Assembly: GCF_004762045.1 (NCBI RefSeq)
Contig: NZ_SJOM01000007.1
Coordinates: forward strand, 934,108 to 998,107
DNA from: Mycobacterium sp. DL99
GTDB taxonomy: Bacteria; Actinomycetota; Actinomycetes; Mycobacteriales; Mycobacteriaceae
DNA: 64,000 bases
Direction: 5' to 3'
Shown here in pieces: positions 30,187 through 39,828 of this stretch; within the stretch, counting starts at the first letter, position 1, and each line of letters opens with the position of its first letter. Below the pieces are notes generated by a model. It was not told where the DNA came from. It made no database searches and saw nothing but the letters and a program-made list of their open reading frames with translations. The translations under genes were made by a program, and so were the position numbers.

Positions 30187-30848
30187 CTCGACAGTCTGAG
30201 CTGCACCGCGTCCTCTCCGATCTCCGGGGTGTCGTCGGCCGGCCTCGCCAGGAAAGCCCAGCCGAGCAGTACGGCCGCCGAACCCAGCAGAAACCCGCCG
30301 CTGACATCGGCGAGCCAGTGCACGCCCAGGTAGAGCCGCGTCGCCGCGACCACGAGCGTTGCGAAAGCGCCGCACACGAGTAACCCGACTGTGTGCCCAG
30401 TACGTGCGCCGACGACAACCGCGAGGATGCCGAGGAGTGCCGCCGTTCCGGTGACGTGTCCGGAGGGGAACGAATGGTCGGTCTCGGCCAGCAGTTGAAC
30501 TGCGGACGGCGGCCGGTTGGACCTCACCACTGCTTTGCCCAAGGTGCTTGCCACCGATGCGAGGCCAACGGTGGCCACCACCACGATCGCGGGTCGGGCC
30601 AGGCGCGTCCGGAACCAGATCAGCGCCGCGGCACCGACCGCGATCAGCGCGACAGCGGCGGGACTACCCAGATCGGTGATCACCGCGGCAACGCTGGTCA
30701 GCCATGCATTGCGCTGCGTAACGACCCAGTCGAGGACACGATGGTCTACTGCGGTGCCGGAGTGGGACGACCAGGAGATGAACCCCAATCCGACGAATCC
30801 GCTGAGCAGAACAACCGCCATCTGGACCTGCCAGGTCACGCGCCGCAT
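30183..30848 (-). CDS. PAP2-family membrane phosphatase
   Basis: The product is about 221 aa from MRRVTWQVQ; alternative starts at 30857 (GTG) or 30911 are possible. About six membrane helices are predicted. The three phosphatase motifs are KAVVRSNRPP (KX6RP), SFPSGH and TRLYLGVHWLADV (SRX5HX3D-like, with Thr at the first position). Such enzymes dephosphorylate prenyl or lipid phosphates. The stop overlaps the histidine-kinase start, so both are in one operon. Confidence 0.88.
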   Translation of the reverse strand: MRRVTWQVQMAVVLLSGFVGLGFISWSSHSGTAVDHRVLDWVVTQRNAWLTSVAAVITDLGSPAAVALIAVGAAALIWFRTRLARPAIVVVATVGLASVASTLGKAVVRSNRPPSAVQLLAETDHSFPSGHVTGTAALLGILAVVVGARTGHTVGLLVCGAFATLVVAATRLYLGVHWLADVSGGFLLGSAAVLLGWAFLARPADDTPEIGEDAVQLRLSR

Positions 30849-31000
30849 CGCATTCACCGTTCCACGGTGCCCAGGCGTTGCTGAGGCGGCGCTGAGAAGC
30901 ACGGTGATCACGATCTTTATCAGCGTTTTCTCATCGACGACCTGTCACTCTGTGGCATCGCTGCGGTGATCACGCCGCGGACCGTACGAGGAGATGTTCG

Positions 31001-31222
31001 ATGCCCCCGCTACAGAAGCCGTATCACCGGATGAAGTTGTTGGCCGCCGTCACCGGGATAAGTGCCATGGCGCTGCTCGGCGCGGTAGCCGTCATCGACG
31101 GCGCCAAGACGGGTACAACTGACTCCGCCTTGCAGTTCAGCAGTACCACGACAGTGACCACCCCGCCGACCGCACCGGAGACTCCATTCGCCTCCCCGAA
31201 GGTGAAGGCTCCGCACAAGTAG
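31001..31222 (+). CDS. Small secreted or membrane-anchored Thr/Pro-rich protein
   Basis: The product is 73 aa, preceded by GAGGAG 7 nt upstream of the ATG. A basic start (MPPLQKPYHRMK) leads into one hydrophobic segment (LLAAVTGISAMALLGAVAVI, about residues 13-32) and then a Thr-rich, Pro-rich tail ending KVKAPHK. No lipobox is present. It resembles short envelope peptides of mycobacteria but no family name can be given. It is divergent from the PAP2 gene. Confidence 0.65.
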   Translation: MPPLQKPYHRMKLLAAVTGISAMALLGAVAVIDGAKTGTTDSALQFSSTTTVTTPPTAPETPFASPKVKAPHK

Positions 31223-31234
31223 CGCTGTCGGGGG

Positions 31235-31327
31235 CTACTCCGGAACGAAGGCCTCGATGTCGAGCCGGTCCAGCGCACGGCCGTCGATCAGCTCGATCCG
31301 GTTCTCCGGTTGTCGAATCTCCGTCAT
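31235..31327 (-). CDS. Possible 30-aa ORF after the methyltransferase
   Basis: The ATG overlaps the methyltransferase stop as ATGA, and the 30 codons (MTEIRQPENRIELIDGRALD then a short acidic end EAFVPE) have mostly G or C at third positions, like real coding DNA of this genome. It is too short for a domain. It could be a small translationally coupled protein or the stump of a deleted gene. No family is recognised. Confidence 0.35.
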   Translation of the reverse strand: MTEIRQPENRIELIDGRALDRLDIEAFVPE

Positions 31328-32241
31328 CCAGAATAGGTTTCGGCCAGGATGCCCTCGACGAACTCCGTGGACATGGTGCCCTCGGTGGTATCGGCGGGCA
31401 GGGTGCGGTGGTAGCGCGCCATCAGGTCGTCGGCCGGCAGGGCCGCCACGTCCCAGCAGTGTTCGCTGAGCCAATCGGGGACGTGGGCGCGATCCTCGAT
31501 GAACCACAGCTGCTCCGGATCCGGCATGTCGTCGCCGGCCTCGGCGGCCTCGGCACGCATCGTCTCGATGAGCTCACGGCGGCGGGCCAGCTGATCTTCG
31601 GAGAAGAACCCGGCGCTGAACGACTCGACCGCGATCCGGCTGTCCCGTGCCGACAGTTCGGTGATGCGCTCGAACAGCAGGTCCTGCGCTTCGGCCGGCA
31701 GGTAGGGGAGCAAGCCTTCGACCGACCACGCCGTCGGCTCGGTGGCGTCGAAACCCGCATCCCGCAATGCCTTCGGCCAATCCTGGCGCAGGTCGACCCC
31801 GACGGCGACATGCCGGGCCTTGGGCGCAGCCCGGTGCGCCGCCAGGACTTCCTCCTTGAACTGCAGCACCTGCGGTTGGTCGATCTCGAACACCACGCTG
31901 TCGTGGATCCAGGGCAACCGCCAGGCTCGGGCATCCAGGCCGGCCGCCAGGATCACCGACTGGCGGATACCCGACGCGCCCGCGGCGAGGAAGAACTCGT
32001 CGAACCATTTGGTCCGGGACGCGGCGTAATTGCCGATGGAGCGAATCCGCTGGGCCATCGCGCCGGTGGGCGGGCGCCAGCCCCGTGCGGCCGCGGCGTC
32101 GAGAAACATCTGCGCATACGGGTCGGTGAACAACGGAGATTCAGCGGCGGTCTCGTCGGCTCGGGCCATCGCCACCCCGAGCGCGGTGGCACCCACGCTC
32201 TCGGTGATTTCCCAGCTGTCGTCGTTAGTTCTGGCCATCAC
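31324..32241 (-). CDS. TIGR00027/PPM-type SAM-dependent methyltransferase
   Basis: The product is 305 aa (or 304 from the second Met). It has the mycobacterial family signatures SVGATALGVAMARA, SVILAAGLDARAWRLPW and FEIDQPQVLQFK, close to the leucine carboxyl methyltransferase fold. M. tuberculosis has many such paralogues. Its start overlaps the mnhG stop by 17 nt, so it may be read through from the antiporter operon. The substrate is unknown. Confidence 0.9.
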   Translation of the reverse strand: MMARTNDDSWEITESVGATALGVAMARADETAAESPLFTDPYAQMFLDAAAARGWRPPTGAMAQRIRSIGNYAASRTKWFDEFFLAAGASGIRQSVILAAGLDARAWRLPWIHDSVVFEIDQPQVLQFKEEVLAAHRAAPKARHVAVGVDLRQDWPKALRDAGFDATEPTAWSVEGLLPYLPAEAQDLLFERITELSARDSRIAVESFSAGFFSEDQLARRRELIETMRAEAAEAGDDMPDPEQLWFIEDRAHVPDWLSEHCWDVAALPADDLMARYHRTLPADTTEGTMSTEFVEGILAETYSG

Positions 32242-32578
32242 TGTCAGTCTCCCCGAACTCCGCCATCTCGTCGCGGGTCAGCAGATTCTCCCGGTTGCGC
32301 TGCTCCCGGTAGGCCAGTTGCCCGACGCGGTTGGCGATCACCGGGGCGGTGATCAGCGTGAACAAACCGGTGAGGATCAACATGCCGACATCGGCGTGGC
32401 CCCGGAGCCGGATCGCCGCACCGGCCAGCACCAAGAGCAGCCCGAGCACCTGGGGCTTGGTCGCCGAATGCATCCGCGACATGGTGTCGCCGAACCGCAC
32501 GATGCCGATCGCGGCGGTCAAGGCCAGCGTCGACCCGGCCAGGATCAGGACGGCGGTGACGATGTCGAGGATGTTCAT
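32225..32578 (-). CDS. mnhG: Mrp antiporter subunit MnhG
   Basis: The product is 117 aa from MNILDIVTAV, the ATG overlapping the mnhF stop as ATGA. It has three hydrophobic helices and the typical LAGSTLALTAAIGIVRFGDTMSRMHSATK stretch. It is the last subunit gene of the multisubunit cation/proton antiporter operon. The C-terminal 25 residues are polar and charged and overlap the methyltransferase start. Confidence 0.92.
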   Translation of the reverse strand: MNILDIVTAVLILAGSTLALTAAIGIVRFGDTMSRMHSATKPQVLGLLLVLAGAAIRLRGHADVGMLILTGLFTLITAPVIANRVGQLAYREQRNRENLLTRDEMAEFGETDSDGQN

Positions 32579-32859
32579 GGCACCCACTTCCGCCGCGGTT
32601 CATCGGTATCGGGCACGCGGAACCGCGCCACGCTCACCGAACCGACGAAGCTGATCAACGCCAACGCCGTCAAGCTGTAGGTCACCGTGGTGTCAAGGCT
32701 GTACGCCGCCCAGGTCCCGATACCGCACAGCGTGACGGCCACCAGGGTGTCCAACGCGACCAGCCGATCCAGGGTGCTCGGCCCCGCCAAAAGGCGAAAC
32801 ATCGTGATCGCCGCGGCGGCCGTCAACATGACCGCGGCGATCGTCCACACGGTTGTCAT
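32575..32859 (-). CDS. mnhF: Mrp antiporter subunit MnhF
   Basis: The product is 94 aa from MTTVWTIAAV. Three helices and the conserved GPSTLDRLVALDTLVAVTLC segment are typical of MnhF/MrpF. It overlaps mnhE by 4 nt at its start and mnhG by 4 nt at its stop. It is a small structural membrane subunit of the Mrp complex. Confidence 0.92.
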   Translation of the reverse strand: MTTVWTIAAVMLTAAAAITMFRLLAGPSTLDRLVALDTLVAVTLCGIGTWAAYSLDTTVTYSLTALALISFVGSVSVARFRVPDTDEPRRKWVP

Positions 32860-33389
32860 GCGCCCTCCTTGTTGGCCGCAGGGCGCCAGTCCGACTCGCG
32901 CTCGAAAGCCGCCACCAAAAGCCGCTGCAGGGTGGTGATCTGGCTGTGGAACCGGTTGATCGCCTTGTCGGAACCCACGTCGACGACGTGTACATAGATC
33001 AGCCGCCGGGTCTGATCGATCTCCAGCACGATGGTTCCCGGGGTCAGGTTGATGATGTTGACCCCGAGGGCCAAGACCAGATCGGACTTGATCGCCAGAT
33101 GCGCCCGTAACACGGCGTTGAGCGGCAGCGGCCCCGGTCTGACCGCCAACCAGGCCATCTGGAACGACGACATCACCAGCCAAACGGCGACCTGAATGAC
33201 CAACCGCAGCAGCGACAACAGATGTACCCGCCCCTCCACCGGGACGGCGGGCAGCGGCAGCAACACCGTGATCACAACGGCGACCGCCAGGCCCGACACG
33301 ATGTTGGCCGCAGAGATGCTGCCCCACAGCAGCACCCACACGAGCATCAGCCAGCACAAGATCCAGGCTCGTAGCAGCAGCCACCTCAT
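32856..33389 (-). CDS. mnhE: Mrp antiporter subunit MnhE
   Basis: The product is 177 aa, with two N-terminal hydrophobic hairpins and the family segments LWGSISAANIVSGLAVAV and INLTPGTIVLEIDQTRRLIYVHVVD. The C-terminal 40 residues are cytoplasmic and charged. It overlaps mnhD and mnhF by 4 nt each. MnhE is required for assembly of the complex. Confidence 0.93.
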   Translation of the reverse strand: MRWLLLRAWILCWLMLVWVLLWGSISAANIVSGLAVAVVITVLLPLPAVPVEGRVHLLSLLRLVIQVAVWLVMSSFQMAWLAVRPGPLPLNAVLRAHLAIKSDLVLALGVNIINLTPGTIVLEIDQTRRLIYVHVVDVGSDKAINRFHSQITTLQRLLVAAFERESDWRPAANKEGA

Positions 33390-34984
33390 CGCCCATCACC
33401 CCCGAGCACCGCCGAGATGTACTGTCCACGGTCCAGCACTTCGGCCGCGGCGCGCTCGCTGTAGGAGAAGATCGGCCCGGCCGCCACGGTCAGCGCCAGC
33501 CCAACCGCGATCAAAGCGCCTGTCGGAGCCAACATTCCCATCGGCATGCGGCCCACGCTGTCGCGATCGGCGAACTCGATGTCCTCGATGTCGTCGAGCA
33601 GCACCGCCGGTGCCGCCCCGGCCAGGTGCCCTTCGGGTGCGTCGGCACGGGCTCGCCAGAACGCCTTCGTCCACACCCGCGCCACCACGTAAAGCGTCAG
33701 CAGGCTCGTCACCACGCTGCCGGCCACCAGGATCCAGGCCAGTGGCGAACCGTTCGCGGCGCCCGCCTCGAGCAGCGCCACCTTGCCGATGAAGCCCGAG
33801 AACGGCGGGATGCCACCGAGGTTCAGCGCGGGCACCACGAACACGAACGCCAGCACCGGGCTGGCCGCGGCCAGCCCGCCCAGCCGTTGCAACGTCGACG
33901 CCCCGGCCTGCCGTTCGATCAGACCGACGACGAGGAACAGCGTCGTCTGCACGACGATGTGGTGGGCCACGTAGTAGATCGCGCCGGACATGCCGAGCTG
34001 GTTGGCCAGTGCGACACCGAACACCATGTAGCCGATGTGGCTGACGAGGGTGAAGGACAACAGCCGTTTGATGTCGCTCTGGGCGATCGCACCGAGGATG
34101 CCGATGATCATGGTGAGCAGGCCCGCCACCAGCAGCACATTGTCCAGCGCCCCGCCCGGGAACAGCAGCGAATGGGCCCGGATGATCGCGTACACACCGA
34201 CCTTCGTCAGCAAGCCGGCGAACACCGCGGTGACCGGCGCGGGCGCGGTGGGGTAGGAGTCGGGCAGCCACGTCGACAGCGGGAAGACCGCGGCCTTGAT
34301 GCCGAACGCCACCAGCAGCACCGCGAACAACGCGGTGCGGGTGCCCGACGGGATGTCGTCGAGGCGTAACGCCAGCTCGGCCATGTTCAGCGTCCCGGTC
34401 GCCGCATACACCAGCGCGATGCCGATCAGGAAGATCAGCGACGACACCATCGACACCAGCACGTAGGAGATGCCGGCACGGACACGGTCCTCGCTGGCGC
34501 CGATGGTCAGCAGGACGAAGCTCGCGGCCAGCAGCACCTCGAAGCCGACGAACAGATTGAACAGATCACCCGCCAGGAACGCGGTACACACACCGGCCGA
34601 CAGCACCAGATACGTGGGCAGGAAGATCGACACCGGCTGGCGTTCGTCGCCGTCGCGGATACCCTGCCCGATGGCGTACGCAACCACCGCCAACAGCACG
34701 ATGGCCGACACCACGAGCATCAGCGCCGAAAGCCGGTCCACCACCAGGGTGATGCCCAACGGCCCCATTCCCGGCACGCTCTGACCCCACCCGCCGACGT
34801 GCAGGACCAGGGTGCCGTCCCGGTCGGCCAGGTACACCAGCGCTGCACACACCGCGACCACCGCCGTGAGTGCGAATTGGGTGATGAAGCGCTGCAACTG
34901 GGGACGGCGCCCGGCCACGAGCGTTGCCGCCGCGGCGAGCGCCGGGATCAGCACCGGCAACGGGATCAGAGCCTGGGCGTTCAC
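33386..34984 (-). CDS. mnhD: Mrp antiporter subunit MnhD
   Basis: The product is 532 aa with about 14 membrane helices, of the NuoL/M/N proton-translocation family. Conserved elements include the TM5-type glutamate in NLFVGFEVLLAASF, the lysine/proline region GIKAAVFPLSTWLPDSYPTAPAPV and SHIGYMVFGVAL. It starts 4 nt before the mnhC stop and ends overlapping mnhE. It is one of the two large ion-channel subunits. Confidence 0.95.
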   Translation of the reverse strand: MNAQALIPLPVLIPALAAAATLVAGRRPQLQRFITQFALTAVVAVCAALVYLADRDGTLVLHVGGWGQSVPGMGPLGITLVVDRLSALMLVVSAIVLLAVVAYAIGQGIRDGDERQPVSIFLPTYLVLSAGVCTAFLAGDLFNLFVGFEVLLAASFVLLTIGASEDRVRAGISYVLVSMVSSLIFLIGIALVYAATGTLNMAELALRLDDIPSGTRTALFAVLLVAFGIKAAVFPLSTWLPDSYPTAPAPVTAVFAGLLTKVGVYAIIRAHSLLFPGGALDNVLLVAGLLTMIIGILGAIAQSDIKRLLSFTLVSHIGYMVFGVALANQLGMSGAIYYVAHHIVVQTTLFLVVGLIERQAGASTLQRLGGLAAASPVLAFVFVVPALNLGGIPPFSGFIGKVALLEAGAANGSPLAWILVAGSVVTSLLTLYVVARVWTKAFWRARADAPEGHLAGAAPAVLLDDIEDIEFADRDSVGRMPMGMLAPTGALIAVGLALTVAAGPIFSYSERAAAEVLDRGQYISAVLGGDGR

Positions 34985-35442
34985 TTCGACCCCTCGAATC
35001 CCGGCAGCGCATCGAGTTCGTCGGGCGCGTCGGTGTCGCGGTTGGGGTCGGGTTGCGGAATCTCTTCTTCTTCCTCGGTGCCCGACTGCTGCGACACTCG
35101 CGTGTCTTCGGGATCGTTGCTGACCTCTTCGACCGTGGTGAGGCGATACGAGCGGTAGGCCAGTGCCAGTACGAATGCCGCGAGCCCCATGCTGATCACG
35201 ATCGCGGTGAGGATCATGCCCTGGGCCAGCGGATCAGCGTCGGTGGTGGCGCCGTTGCTGGTGCGCCCGCGGATCGGTGGATTGCCCGACTTGCCGCCGA
35301 CGGTCAGGATCAACAGGTTGACCGCATTGCCGATCAGCAACAGCCCCAACAACATCCGGGTCAGGTTGCGTTCGAGCAGCAGGTACACGCCGGTGCTGGT
35401 GAGCCCGCCGATGATGATCAGCGGGACCAGGAATGTCGTCAT
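34981..35442 (-). CDS. mnhC: Mrp antiporter subunit MnhC
   Basis: The product is 153 aa, a NuoK-like subunit with three helices (LIIIGGLTSTGVYLLLERNL, LLLIGNAVNLLILTVGG, AFVLALAYRSYRL). The last 45 residues form an acidic, hydrophilic tail rich in Glu/Asp, longer than in many bacteria. It overlaps mnhA by 4 nt and mnhD by 4 nt. Confidence 0.93.
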   Translation of the reverse strand: MTTFLVPLIIIGGLTSTGVYLLLERNLTRMLLGLLLIGNAVNLLILTVGGKSGNPPIRGRTSNGATTDADPLAQGMILTAIVISMGLAAFVLALAYRSYRLTTVEEVSNDPEDTRVSQQSGTEEEEEIPQPDPNRDTDAPDELDALPGFEGSK

Positions 35443-38291
35443 CGGGCCATCTCCGCATCCACGCGGGCGCCGAGGCTGCGCAAGATGTCGAGCACCAAAC
35501 CGACAACGATGAGATACACCCCCAGATCGAAGAACAACGCTGTCACCATCTTGACCGAACCCAGCACCGGCACGTCGAACTGCAGGACAGCCGAGGACAA
35601 TGCGGGCGCGCCCAACAAGATTGAGGCGACCGCCGTTCCCGCCGAGAGGCCGAGCCCGGTGCCGAGGATCTTGCCCGCGTCCAGCGGCAGCGTCTCGCCG
35701 AGCTCGTAGCGGCCACCGGCCAGGTACCGCAGCACGAGCGCCAGGCCAGCGGTCAACCCGCCGGCGAAGCCACCGCCGGGAGTGTTGTGGCCGGCGAAGA
35801 AGAAGTACGCCGAGAGCACCATGATGAGCGGGAAGATGACGCGCGTCGCCACCTCCAGCACCAGAGAGCGGTGTCGAGGATCGCGCAGTTCGCTGCCGCG
35901 CAGCCAGGTGACGTCGCCGACGGCGGGGCTGTACGCCCCGATGGGGCCGATGTCGGGCTGGCCGACGGCGGTGCTGACGCGCGGCGCGGCACCGAAGCGC
36001 CGGTGCCGGAACACCAGCGACGCCACACCCGTCGCGGCCACCAGCAACACCATGACCTCTCCCAGGGTGTCCCAGGCACGGATATCGACCAGCAGCACGT
36101 TGACCGCATTGGCGCCGTGCCCGCGGTAGTACGCGGCGTCGGGGATCAGCTCGGCGATGCCCACACCGTTGCGCGCGGCCATCGCGAACACCGCGAGCGT
36201 CGTGACCGCGGCGCCCACCGCCAGCGCCAGTGCTGCACGCGGCAGCCGGTGACGATTGATGTTCGTGGCGTCGGCCTCGGCGGGCAGGACCCGAAGGACC
36301 AGCACGAAGATCACCAAAACCAGTGTCTCGACCAGGAATTGGGTGAGCGCCAGATCAGGCGCACCGTGGAAGGCGAAGATCGCGCCGCAGCCGTAGCCGG
36401 TCACCCCGACCAGCAGCACCGCGGCCAGCCGGTTACGCATCACCGTCGCGCCGATCGCGGCGGCCAGCATCAGCAACCCGACGACCACCTGCAGCGGGGA
36501 ATCCCACAGCGCGAAATTCGGGCGGTCCCGGGCGCCCAGCGCCAGCATCACGATGGGCAGCACCACCAGCGTCGACAGGATCACCGATTGGGTGGCCGGC
36601 AGCGAGCCTCGCTGGGTCTCGCCGGTCAGCCGCACCGAGGTGATATCCAGGCCGCGGATCACCGCGTCGTACATGCGGTCGGCATTGCCCAGCGGCCGAT
36701 AGGCAAACCGGGTGCGGGGCAACCTGTTCCGGCCGAAGAACACCACGGTGCCGACGGCGAGTACGACGGCCGAGAGCAGCAGCGGCAGGCCGAACCCGTG
36801 CCACAGTGCCAGGTGGTAGCCCGACCCGCCTGGCATGGTGTTGGCGTATTCGTCGAGCACCGCATCCATCCCGGCGGGCCACAGTCCGAAGGCCAGACCC
36901 GCGGCGGCGAGGATCGCTGGTGCGGTCAGGAAAGTGATTGAGGGACGGTGCATTTCGGCAACCCGGGTGCTGGGCTGCGGTCGCCCCTTGGCGGCGAACG
37001 CGCCCCACATGAAGCGCAGGCTGTAGATGGTGGTGAACACTGAGCCCACCACGATGCCGGTCAGCACCCATGGAGCCGCGGAGCCGAGCGCCGGGCTGTG
37101 CAGCACGGTCTCCAGGTCGGCCTCCTTGGCGACGAACCCGAAGAACGGCGGCAGCGCGGCCATGCTCGCGGTGGCGCATGCGGCAATGATCAGCAGCGGC
37201 CGGTTCTGGCGCCCCAAGCCCGCGAGGCGCCGGATGTCGCGGGTGCCGGTGGTGTGGTCGATGACGCCGACCACCATGAACAACGCGGCCTTGAACATCG
37301 CGTGCGCGCACAGCATGGCCAGGCCGGCCAGCATCATGTCGCTGCCTCCGGCGCCCACCATCACGGTGATCAGACCCAGCTGGCTGACCGTGCCGAACGC
37401 CAGGATCAATTTGAGGTCGTACTCGCGTACCGCGCGCCAACCGGCCAGCAACATGGTCGCCAGCCCGAGACCCACCACCATGGGCCGCCACAGCGGAGTG
37501 TCGGCAAACCCCGGCGTCATCCGCGCCACCAGATAGACACCGGCCTTGACCATCGCCGCGGCGTGCAGATAGGCGCTGACGGGGGTGGGCGCGGCCATCG
37601 CGCCGGGCAGCCAAAAGTGCATCGGCACGATCGCCGATTTGGACAGCGCGCCGACCAGGATCAGCGCCACCCCGATCGCGGCCGCTGTACCGCCCGGGGG
37701 AGTCGCGATCAACTCCGACAGCAGATAGGTGCCGGCCAGATTGCCCAGCACGATGATGCCGACCAGCATCGCCAGGCCGCCGAACGTGGTGACCAGCAGC
37801 GCCTGGGTGGCCGCCCGCCGGCTGGTGGCCCGCTCGGCGTAGTGGCCGACCAACAGGAAGGACAGGACCGTGGTGGTTTCCCAGAAGATGTAGAGAACCA
37901 GCATGTTGTCGCTGACCACCAGGCCGAACATGGACCCGGAGAAGGCGACGAGCTCGGCCGCGAAGCTGGGCAGCCGCTTCTCGGTCTTCCCGTCGTGGTG
38001 GTGGAAGTACTCGCCGCAATAGAAGAGGACGAGAGCCCCGATGGCCAGCACCAGCACGCTCATGATGGCGGCCAACGAGTCGAACCGCAGCGTGATGTCC
38101 ATCGACAGCTCGTGCACCCACGGGATGCTCACGGTCGGGACGCGGTCGTCGCTCGGCCAGTTCAGGCCGACCCAGACCAGGGAGCCGAGCGGCACCAAGG
38201 CCAACGGGTAGAACGCTCGCCGGCCCCATTTGGCCACCAGAAGTGGCGCCAGCGCGGTGGCAACCGCGTGGGCGAGCAGAACGGCGAGCAT
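35439..38291 (-). CDS. mnhA: Fused Mrp antiporter subunit MnhAB
   Basis: The product is 950 aa, with about 20 or more membrane helices. The N-terminal about 770 residues are NuoL-like MnhA (FWETTTVLSFLLVGHYAERATSRRAA, LSKSAIVPMHFWLPGAMAAPTPVSA). The C-terminal about 160 residues are MnhB (LIMVLSAYFFFAGHNTPGGGFAGGL), fused in one chain as in other actinobacteria. It begins the six-gene mnhABCDEFG-type operon. The operon exports Na+ or other cations in exchange for protons. It is divergent from the FAD monooxygenase. Confidence 0.95.
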   Translation of the reverse strand: MLAVLLAHAVATALAPLLVAKWGRRAFYPLALVPLGSLVWVGLNWPSDDRVPTVSIPWVHELSMDITLRFDSLAAIMSVLVLAIGALVLFYCGEYFHHHDGKTEKRLPSFAAELVAFSGSMFGLVVSDNMLVLYIFWETTTVLSFLLVGHYAERATSRRAATQALLVTTFGGLAMLVGIIVLGNLAGTYLLSELIATPPGGTAAAIGVALILVGALSKSAIVPMHFWLPGAMAAPTPVSAYLHAAAMVKAGVYLVARMTPGFADTPLWRPMVVGLGLATMLLAGWRAVREYDLKLILAFGTVSQLGLITVMVGAGGSDMMLAGLAMLCAHAMFKAALFMVVGVIDHTTGTRDIRRLAGLGRQNRPLLIIAACATASMAALPPFFGFVAKEADLETVLHSPALGSAAPWVLTGIVVGSVFTTIYSLRFMWGAFAAKGRPQPSTRVAEMHRPSITFLTAPAILAAAGLAFGLWPAGMDAVLDEYANTMPGGSGYHLALWHGFGLPLLLSAVVLAVGTVVFFGRNRLPRTRFAYRPLGNADRMYDAVIRGLDITSVRLTGETQRGSLPATQSVILSTLVVLPIVMLALGARDRPNFALWDSPLQVVVGLLMLAAAIGATVMRNRLAAVLLVGVTGYGCGAIFAFHGAPDLALTQFLVETLVLVIFVLVLRVLPAEADATNINRHRLPRAALALAVGAAVTTLAVFAMAARNGVGIAELIPDAAYYRGHGANAVNVLLVDIRAWDTLGEVMVLLVAATGVASLVFRHRRFGAAPRVSTAVGQPDIGPIGAYSPAVGDVTWLRGSELRDPRHRSLVLEVATRVIFPLIMVLSAYFFFAGHNTPGGGFAGGLTAGLALVLRYLAGGRYELGETLPLDAGKILGTGLGLSAGTAVASILLGAPALSSAVLQFDVPVLGSVKMVTALFFDLGVYLIVVGLVLDILRSLGARVDAEMAR

Positions 38292-38388
38292 GGCACTCCG
38301 ATCGGGTTGGGGTCGGGGTGTCAGCCTTATGGCTAGGGCTTTGGGTTAACGCGCAGTCTACGTGGCGGGTCATCGCTAGCATCGGCTG

Positions 38389-39813
38389 ATGGCCCCAGGC
38401 GAGGTCGTGGTGGTCGGCGCCGGTCCGACCGGATTGATGCTGGCGTGTGAGCTCGCGCTCGGCGGGGCGCCGGTCACGGTGCTGGAGGAACGGATCTCCA
38501 CGCCGAACATCACCCGAGCTTTCGCCGTGCATGCGCGGACCCTGGAACTGCTCGACGGCCGCGGGCTGGTCGATGAGTTGCTGAGCCGCGGAGTCGAGGT
38601 GCACGAAGTGGCGCCCCCCGGTGGTGCGACGCTCGACCTGCGGGAACTGCCGACCCGGTTCGGGATGGTGCTGATCGTTCCCCAGAGCGGCACCGAGCAC
38701 GTGCTGGAGGCCAGGGCCGCCGAACTGGGCGTGCAGGTGCGCCGCGGTGCCGAGGTGGTGGGACTGCGACAGGACGGCGACGGTGTCACCGTCGAGCTGG
38801 CAAACGGGGAGAGCCTCGGCGCCGAGTACGTCGTCGGCTGCGACGGGGCCCACAGCGCGGTGCGACGACTGGTCGGGATCGACTTCGTCGGCAAACAGTA
38901 CGAGACCCACATCCTGCTGGCCGACGTCCGGCTCGCCTCGCCGCCCGAGGAGACCTTGTTCGCCCGGACCGGGACCGAGGGCGTGGTGTTGTTCGTCCCG
39001 TTCGGCGACGGCTGGTTCCGCGCCATCGCCTGGGACCGGCTGCGTGAGCAGGCGCCGCTGGAAGAACCGGTGACGCTCGACGAGATGCGCGACGCGTTCG
39101 ACCGCATCGCCGGCGACGACTTCGGCATGAGCGATATGCGGTGGAGTTCGCGGTTCCTCAGCGAGCGGCGCCAGGCCCTGCACTACCGGTCGGGCCGGGT
39201 GTTTCTGGCCGGCGACGCCGCACATGTGCATTCCCCGCTGGGCGGGCAGGGCATGAACACCGGGCTGGGCGACGCGTTCAACCTGGGCTGGAAGCTCGCG
39301 TTGGCGGTACACGGGCGGGCGCCGTCGTGGCTGTTGGACAGTTACGAACGCGAGCGCCATCCGGTCGGCGCAGGCGTGCTGCGGCTGACCGATGCGTTCA
39401 ACCAGATCGTGCTGAGTTCGGCGGCGTCGCGGCGGCTGCGGGTGCTCCTGTTGGGGACGGTATTGCGCATACCTCCCGCCCGACACTTTGTGGCCGAACG
39501 GCTCAGCGGCATAGGTATCGCCTATCCACGGTCGAAGGACGAGGACTGGTTGGTCGGACGCCGGATGGCAGATGTGGACTGCGGCGGGACACGGCTGTAT
39601 GAGCTGCTGCGCGCCGGCAAGTTCGTTCTCGTCACGGCTGAACCGGTCGACGTCGCCGGCTGCGATGTGGTGCAGGCGATCGACAATCGACCCGAGTTGC
39701 CCGATGCGGTGCTGGTCCGGCCCGACGGCTATGTGGCCTGGGCCAGTGAGCGGTTGCCGCGTGCGGCGGAGGTGCGTACGGCGATCGCGCACTGGATGTC
39801 CGCTGCCGGGTAG
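38389..39813 (+). CDS. FAD-dependent aromatic-ring-hydroxylase-type monooxygenase
   Basis: The product is 474 aa with the three flavin motifs of the class A hydroxylases: GXGXXG in VVVGAGPTGLMLA, the DG motif GCDGAHSAVR, and GD in VFLAGDAAHVHSPLGGQGMN. It resembles PheA/TfdB/MhpA-like phenol or polyketide hydroxylases. The C-terminal thioredoxin-like part (from about residue 400) is short. It stands alone, divergent from mnhAB. The substrate is unknown. Confidence 0.93.
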   Translation: MAPGEVVVVGAGPTGLMLACELALGGAPVTVLEERISTPNITRAFAVHARTLELLDGRGLVDELLSRGVEVHEVAPPGGATLDLRELPTRFGMVLIVPQSGTEHVLEARAAELGVQVRRGAEVVGLRQDGDGVTVELANGESLGAEYVVGCDGAHSAVRRLVGIDFVGKQYETHILLADVRLASPPEETLFARTGTEGVVLFVPFGDGWFRAIAWDRLREQAPLEEPVTLDEMRDAFDRIAGDDFGMSDMRWSSRFLSERRQALHYRSGRVFLAGDAAHVHSPLGGQGMNTGLGDAFNLGWKLALAVHGRAPSWLLDSYERERHPVGAGVLRLTDAFNQIVLSSAASRRLRVLLLGTVLRIPPARHFVAERLSGIGIAYPRSKDEDWLVGRRMADVDCGGTRLYELLRAGKFVLVTAEPVDVAGCDVVQAIDNRPELPDAVLVRPDGYVAWASERLPRAAEVRTAIAHWMSAAG

Positions 39814-39828
39814 GCACCTCACGGGTTG

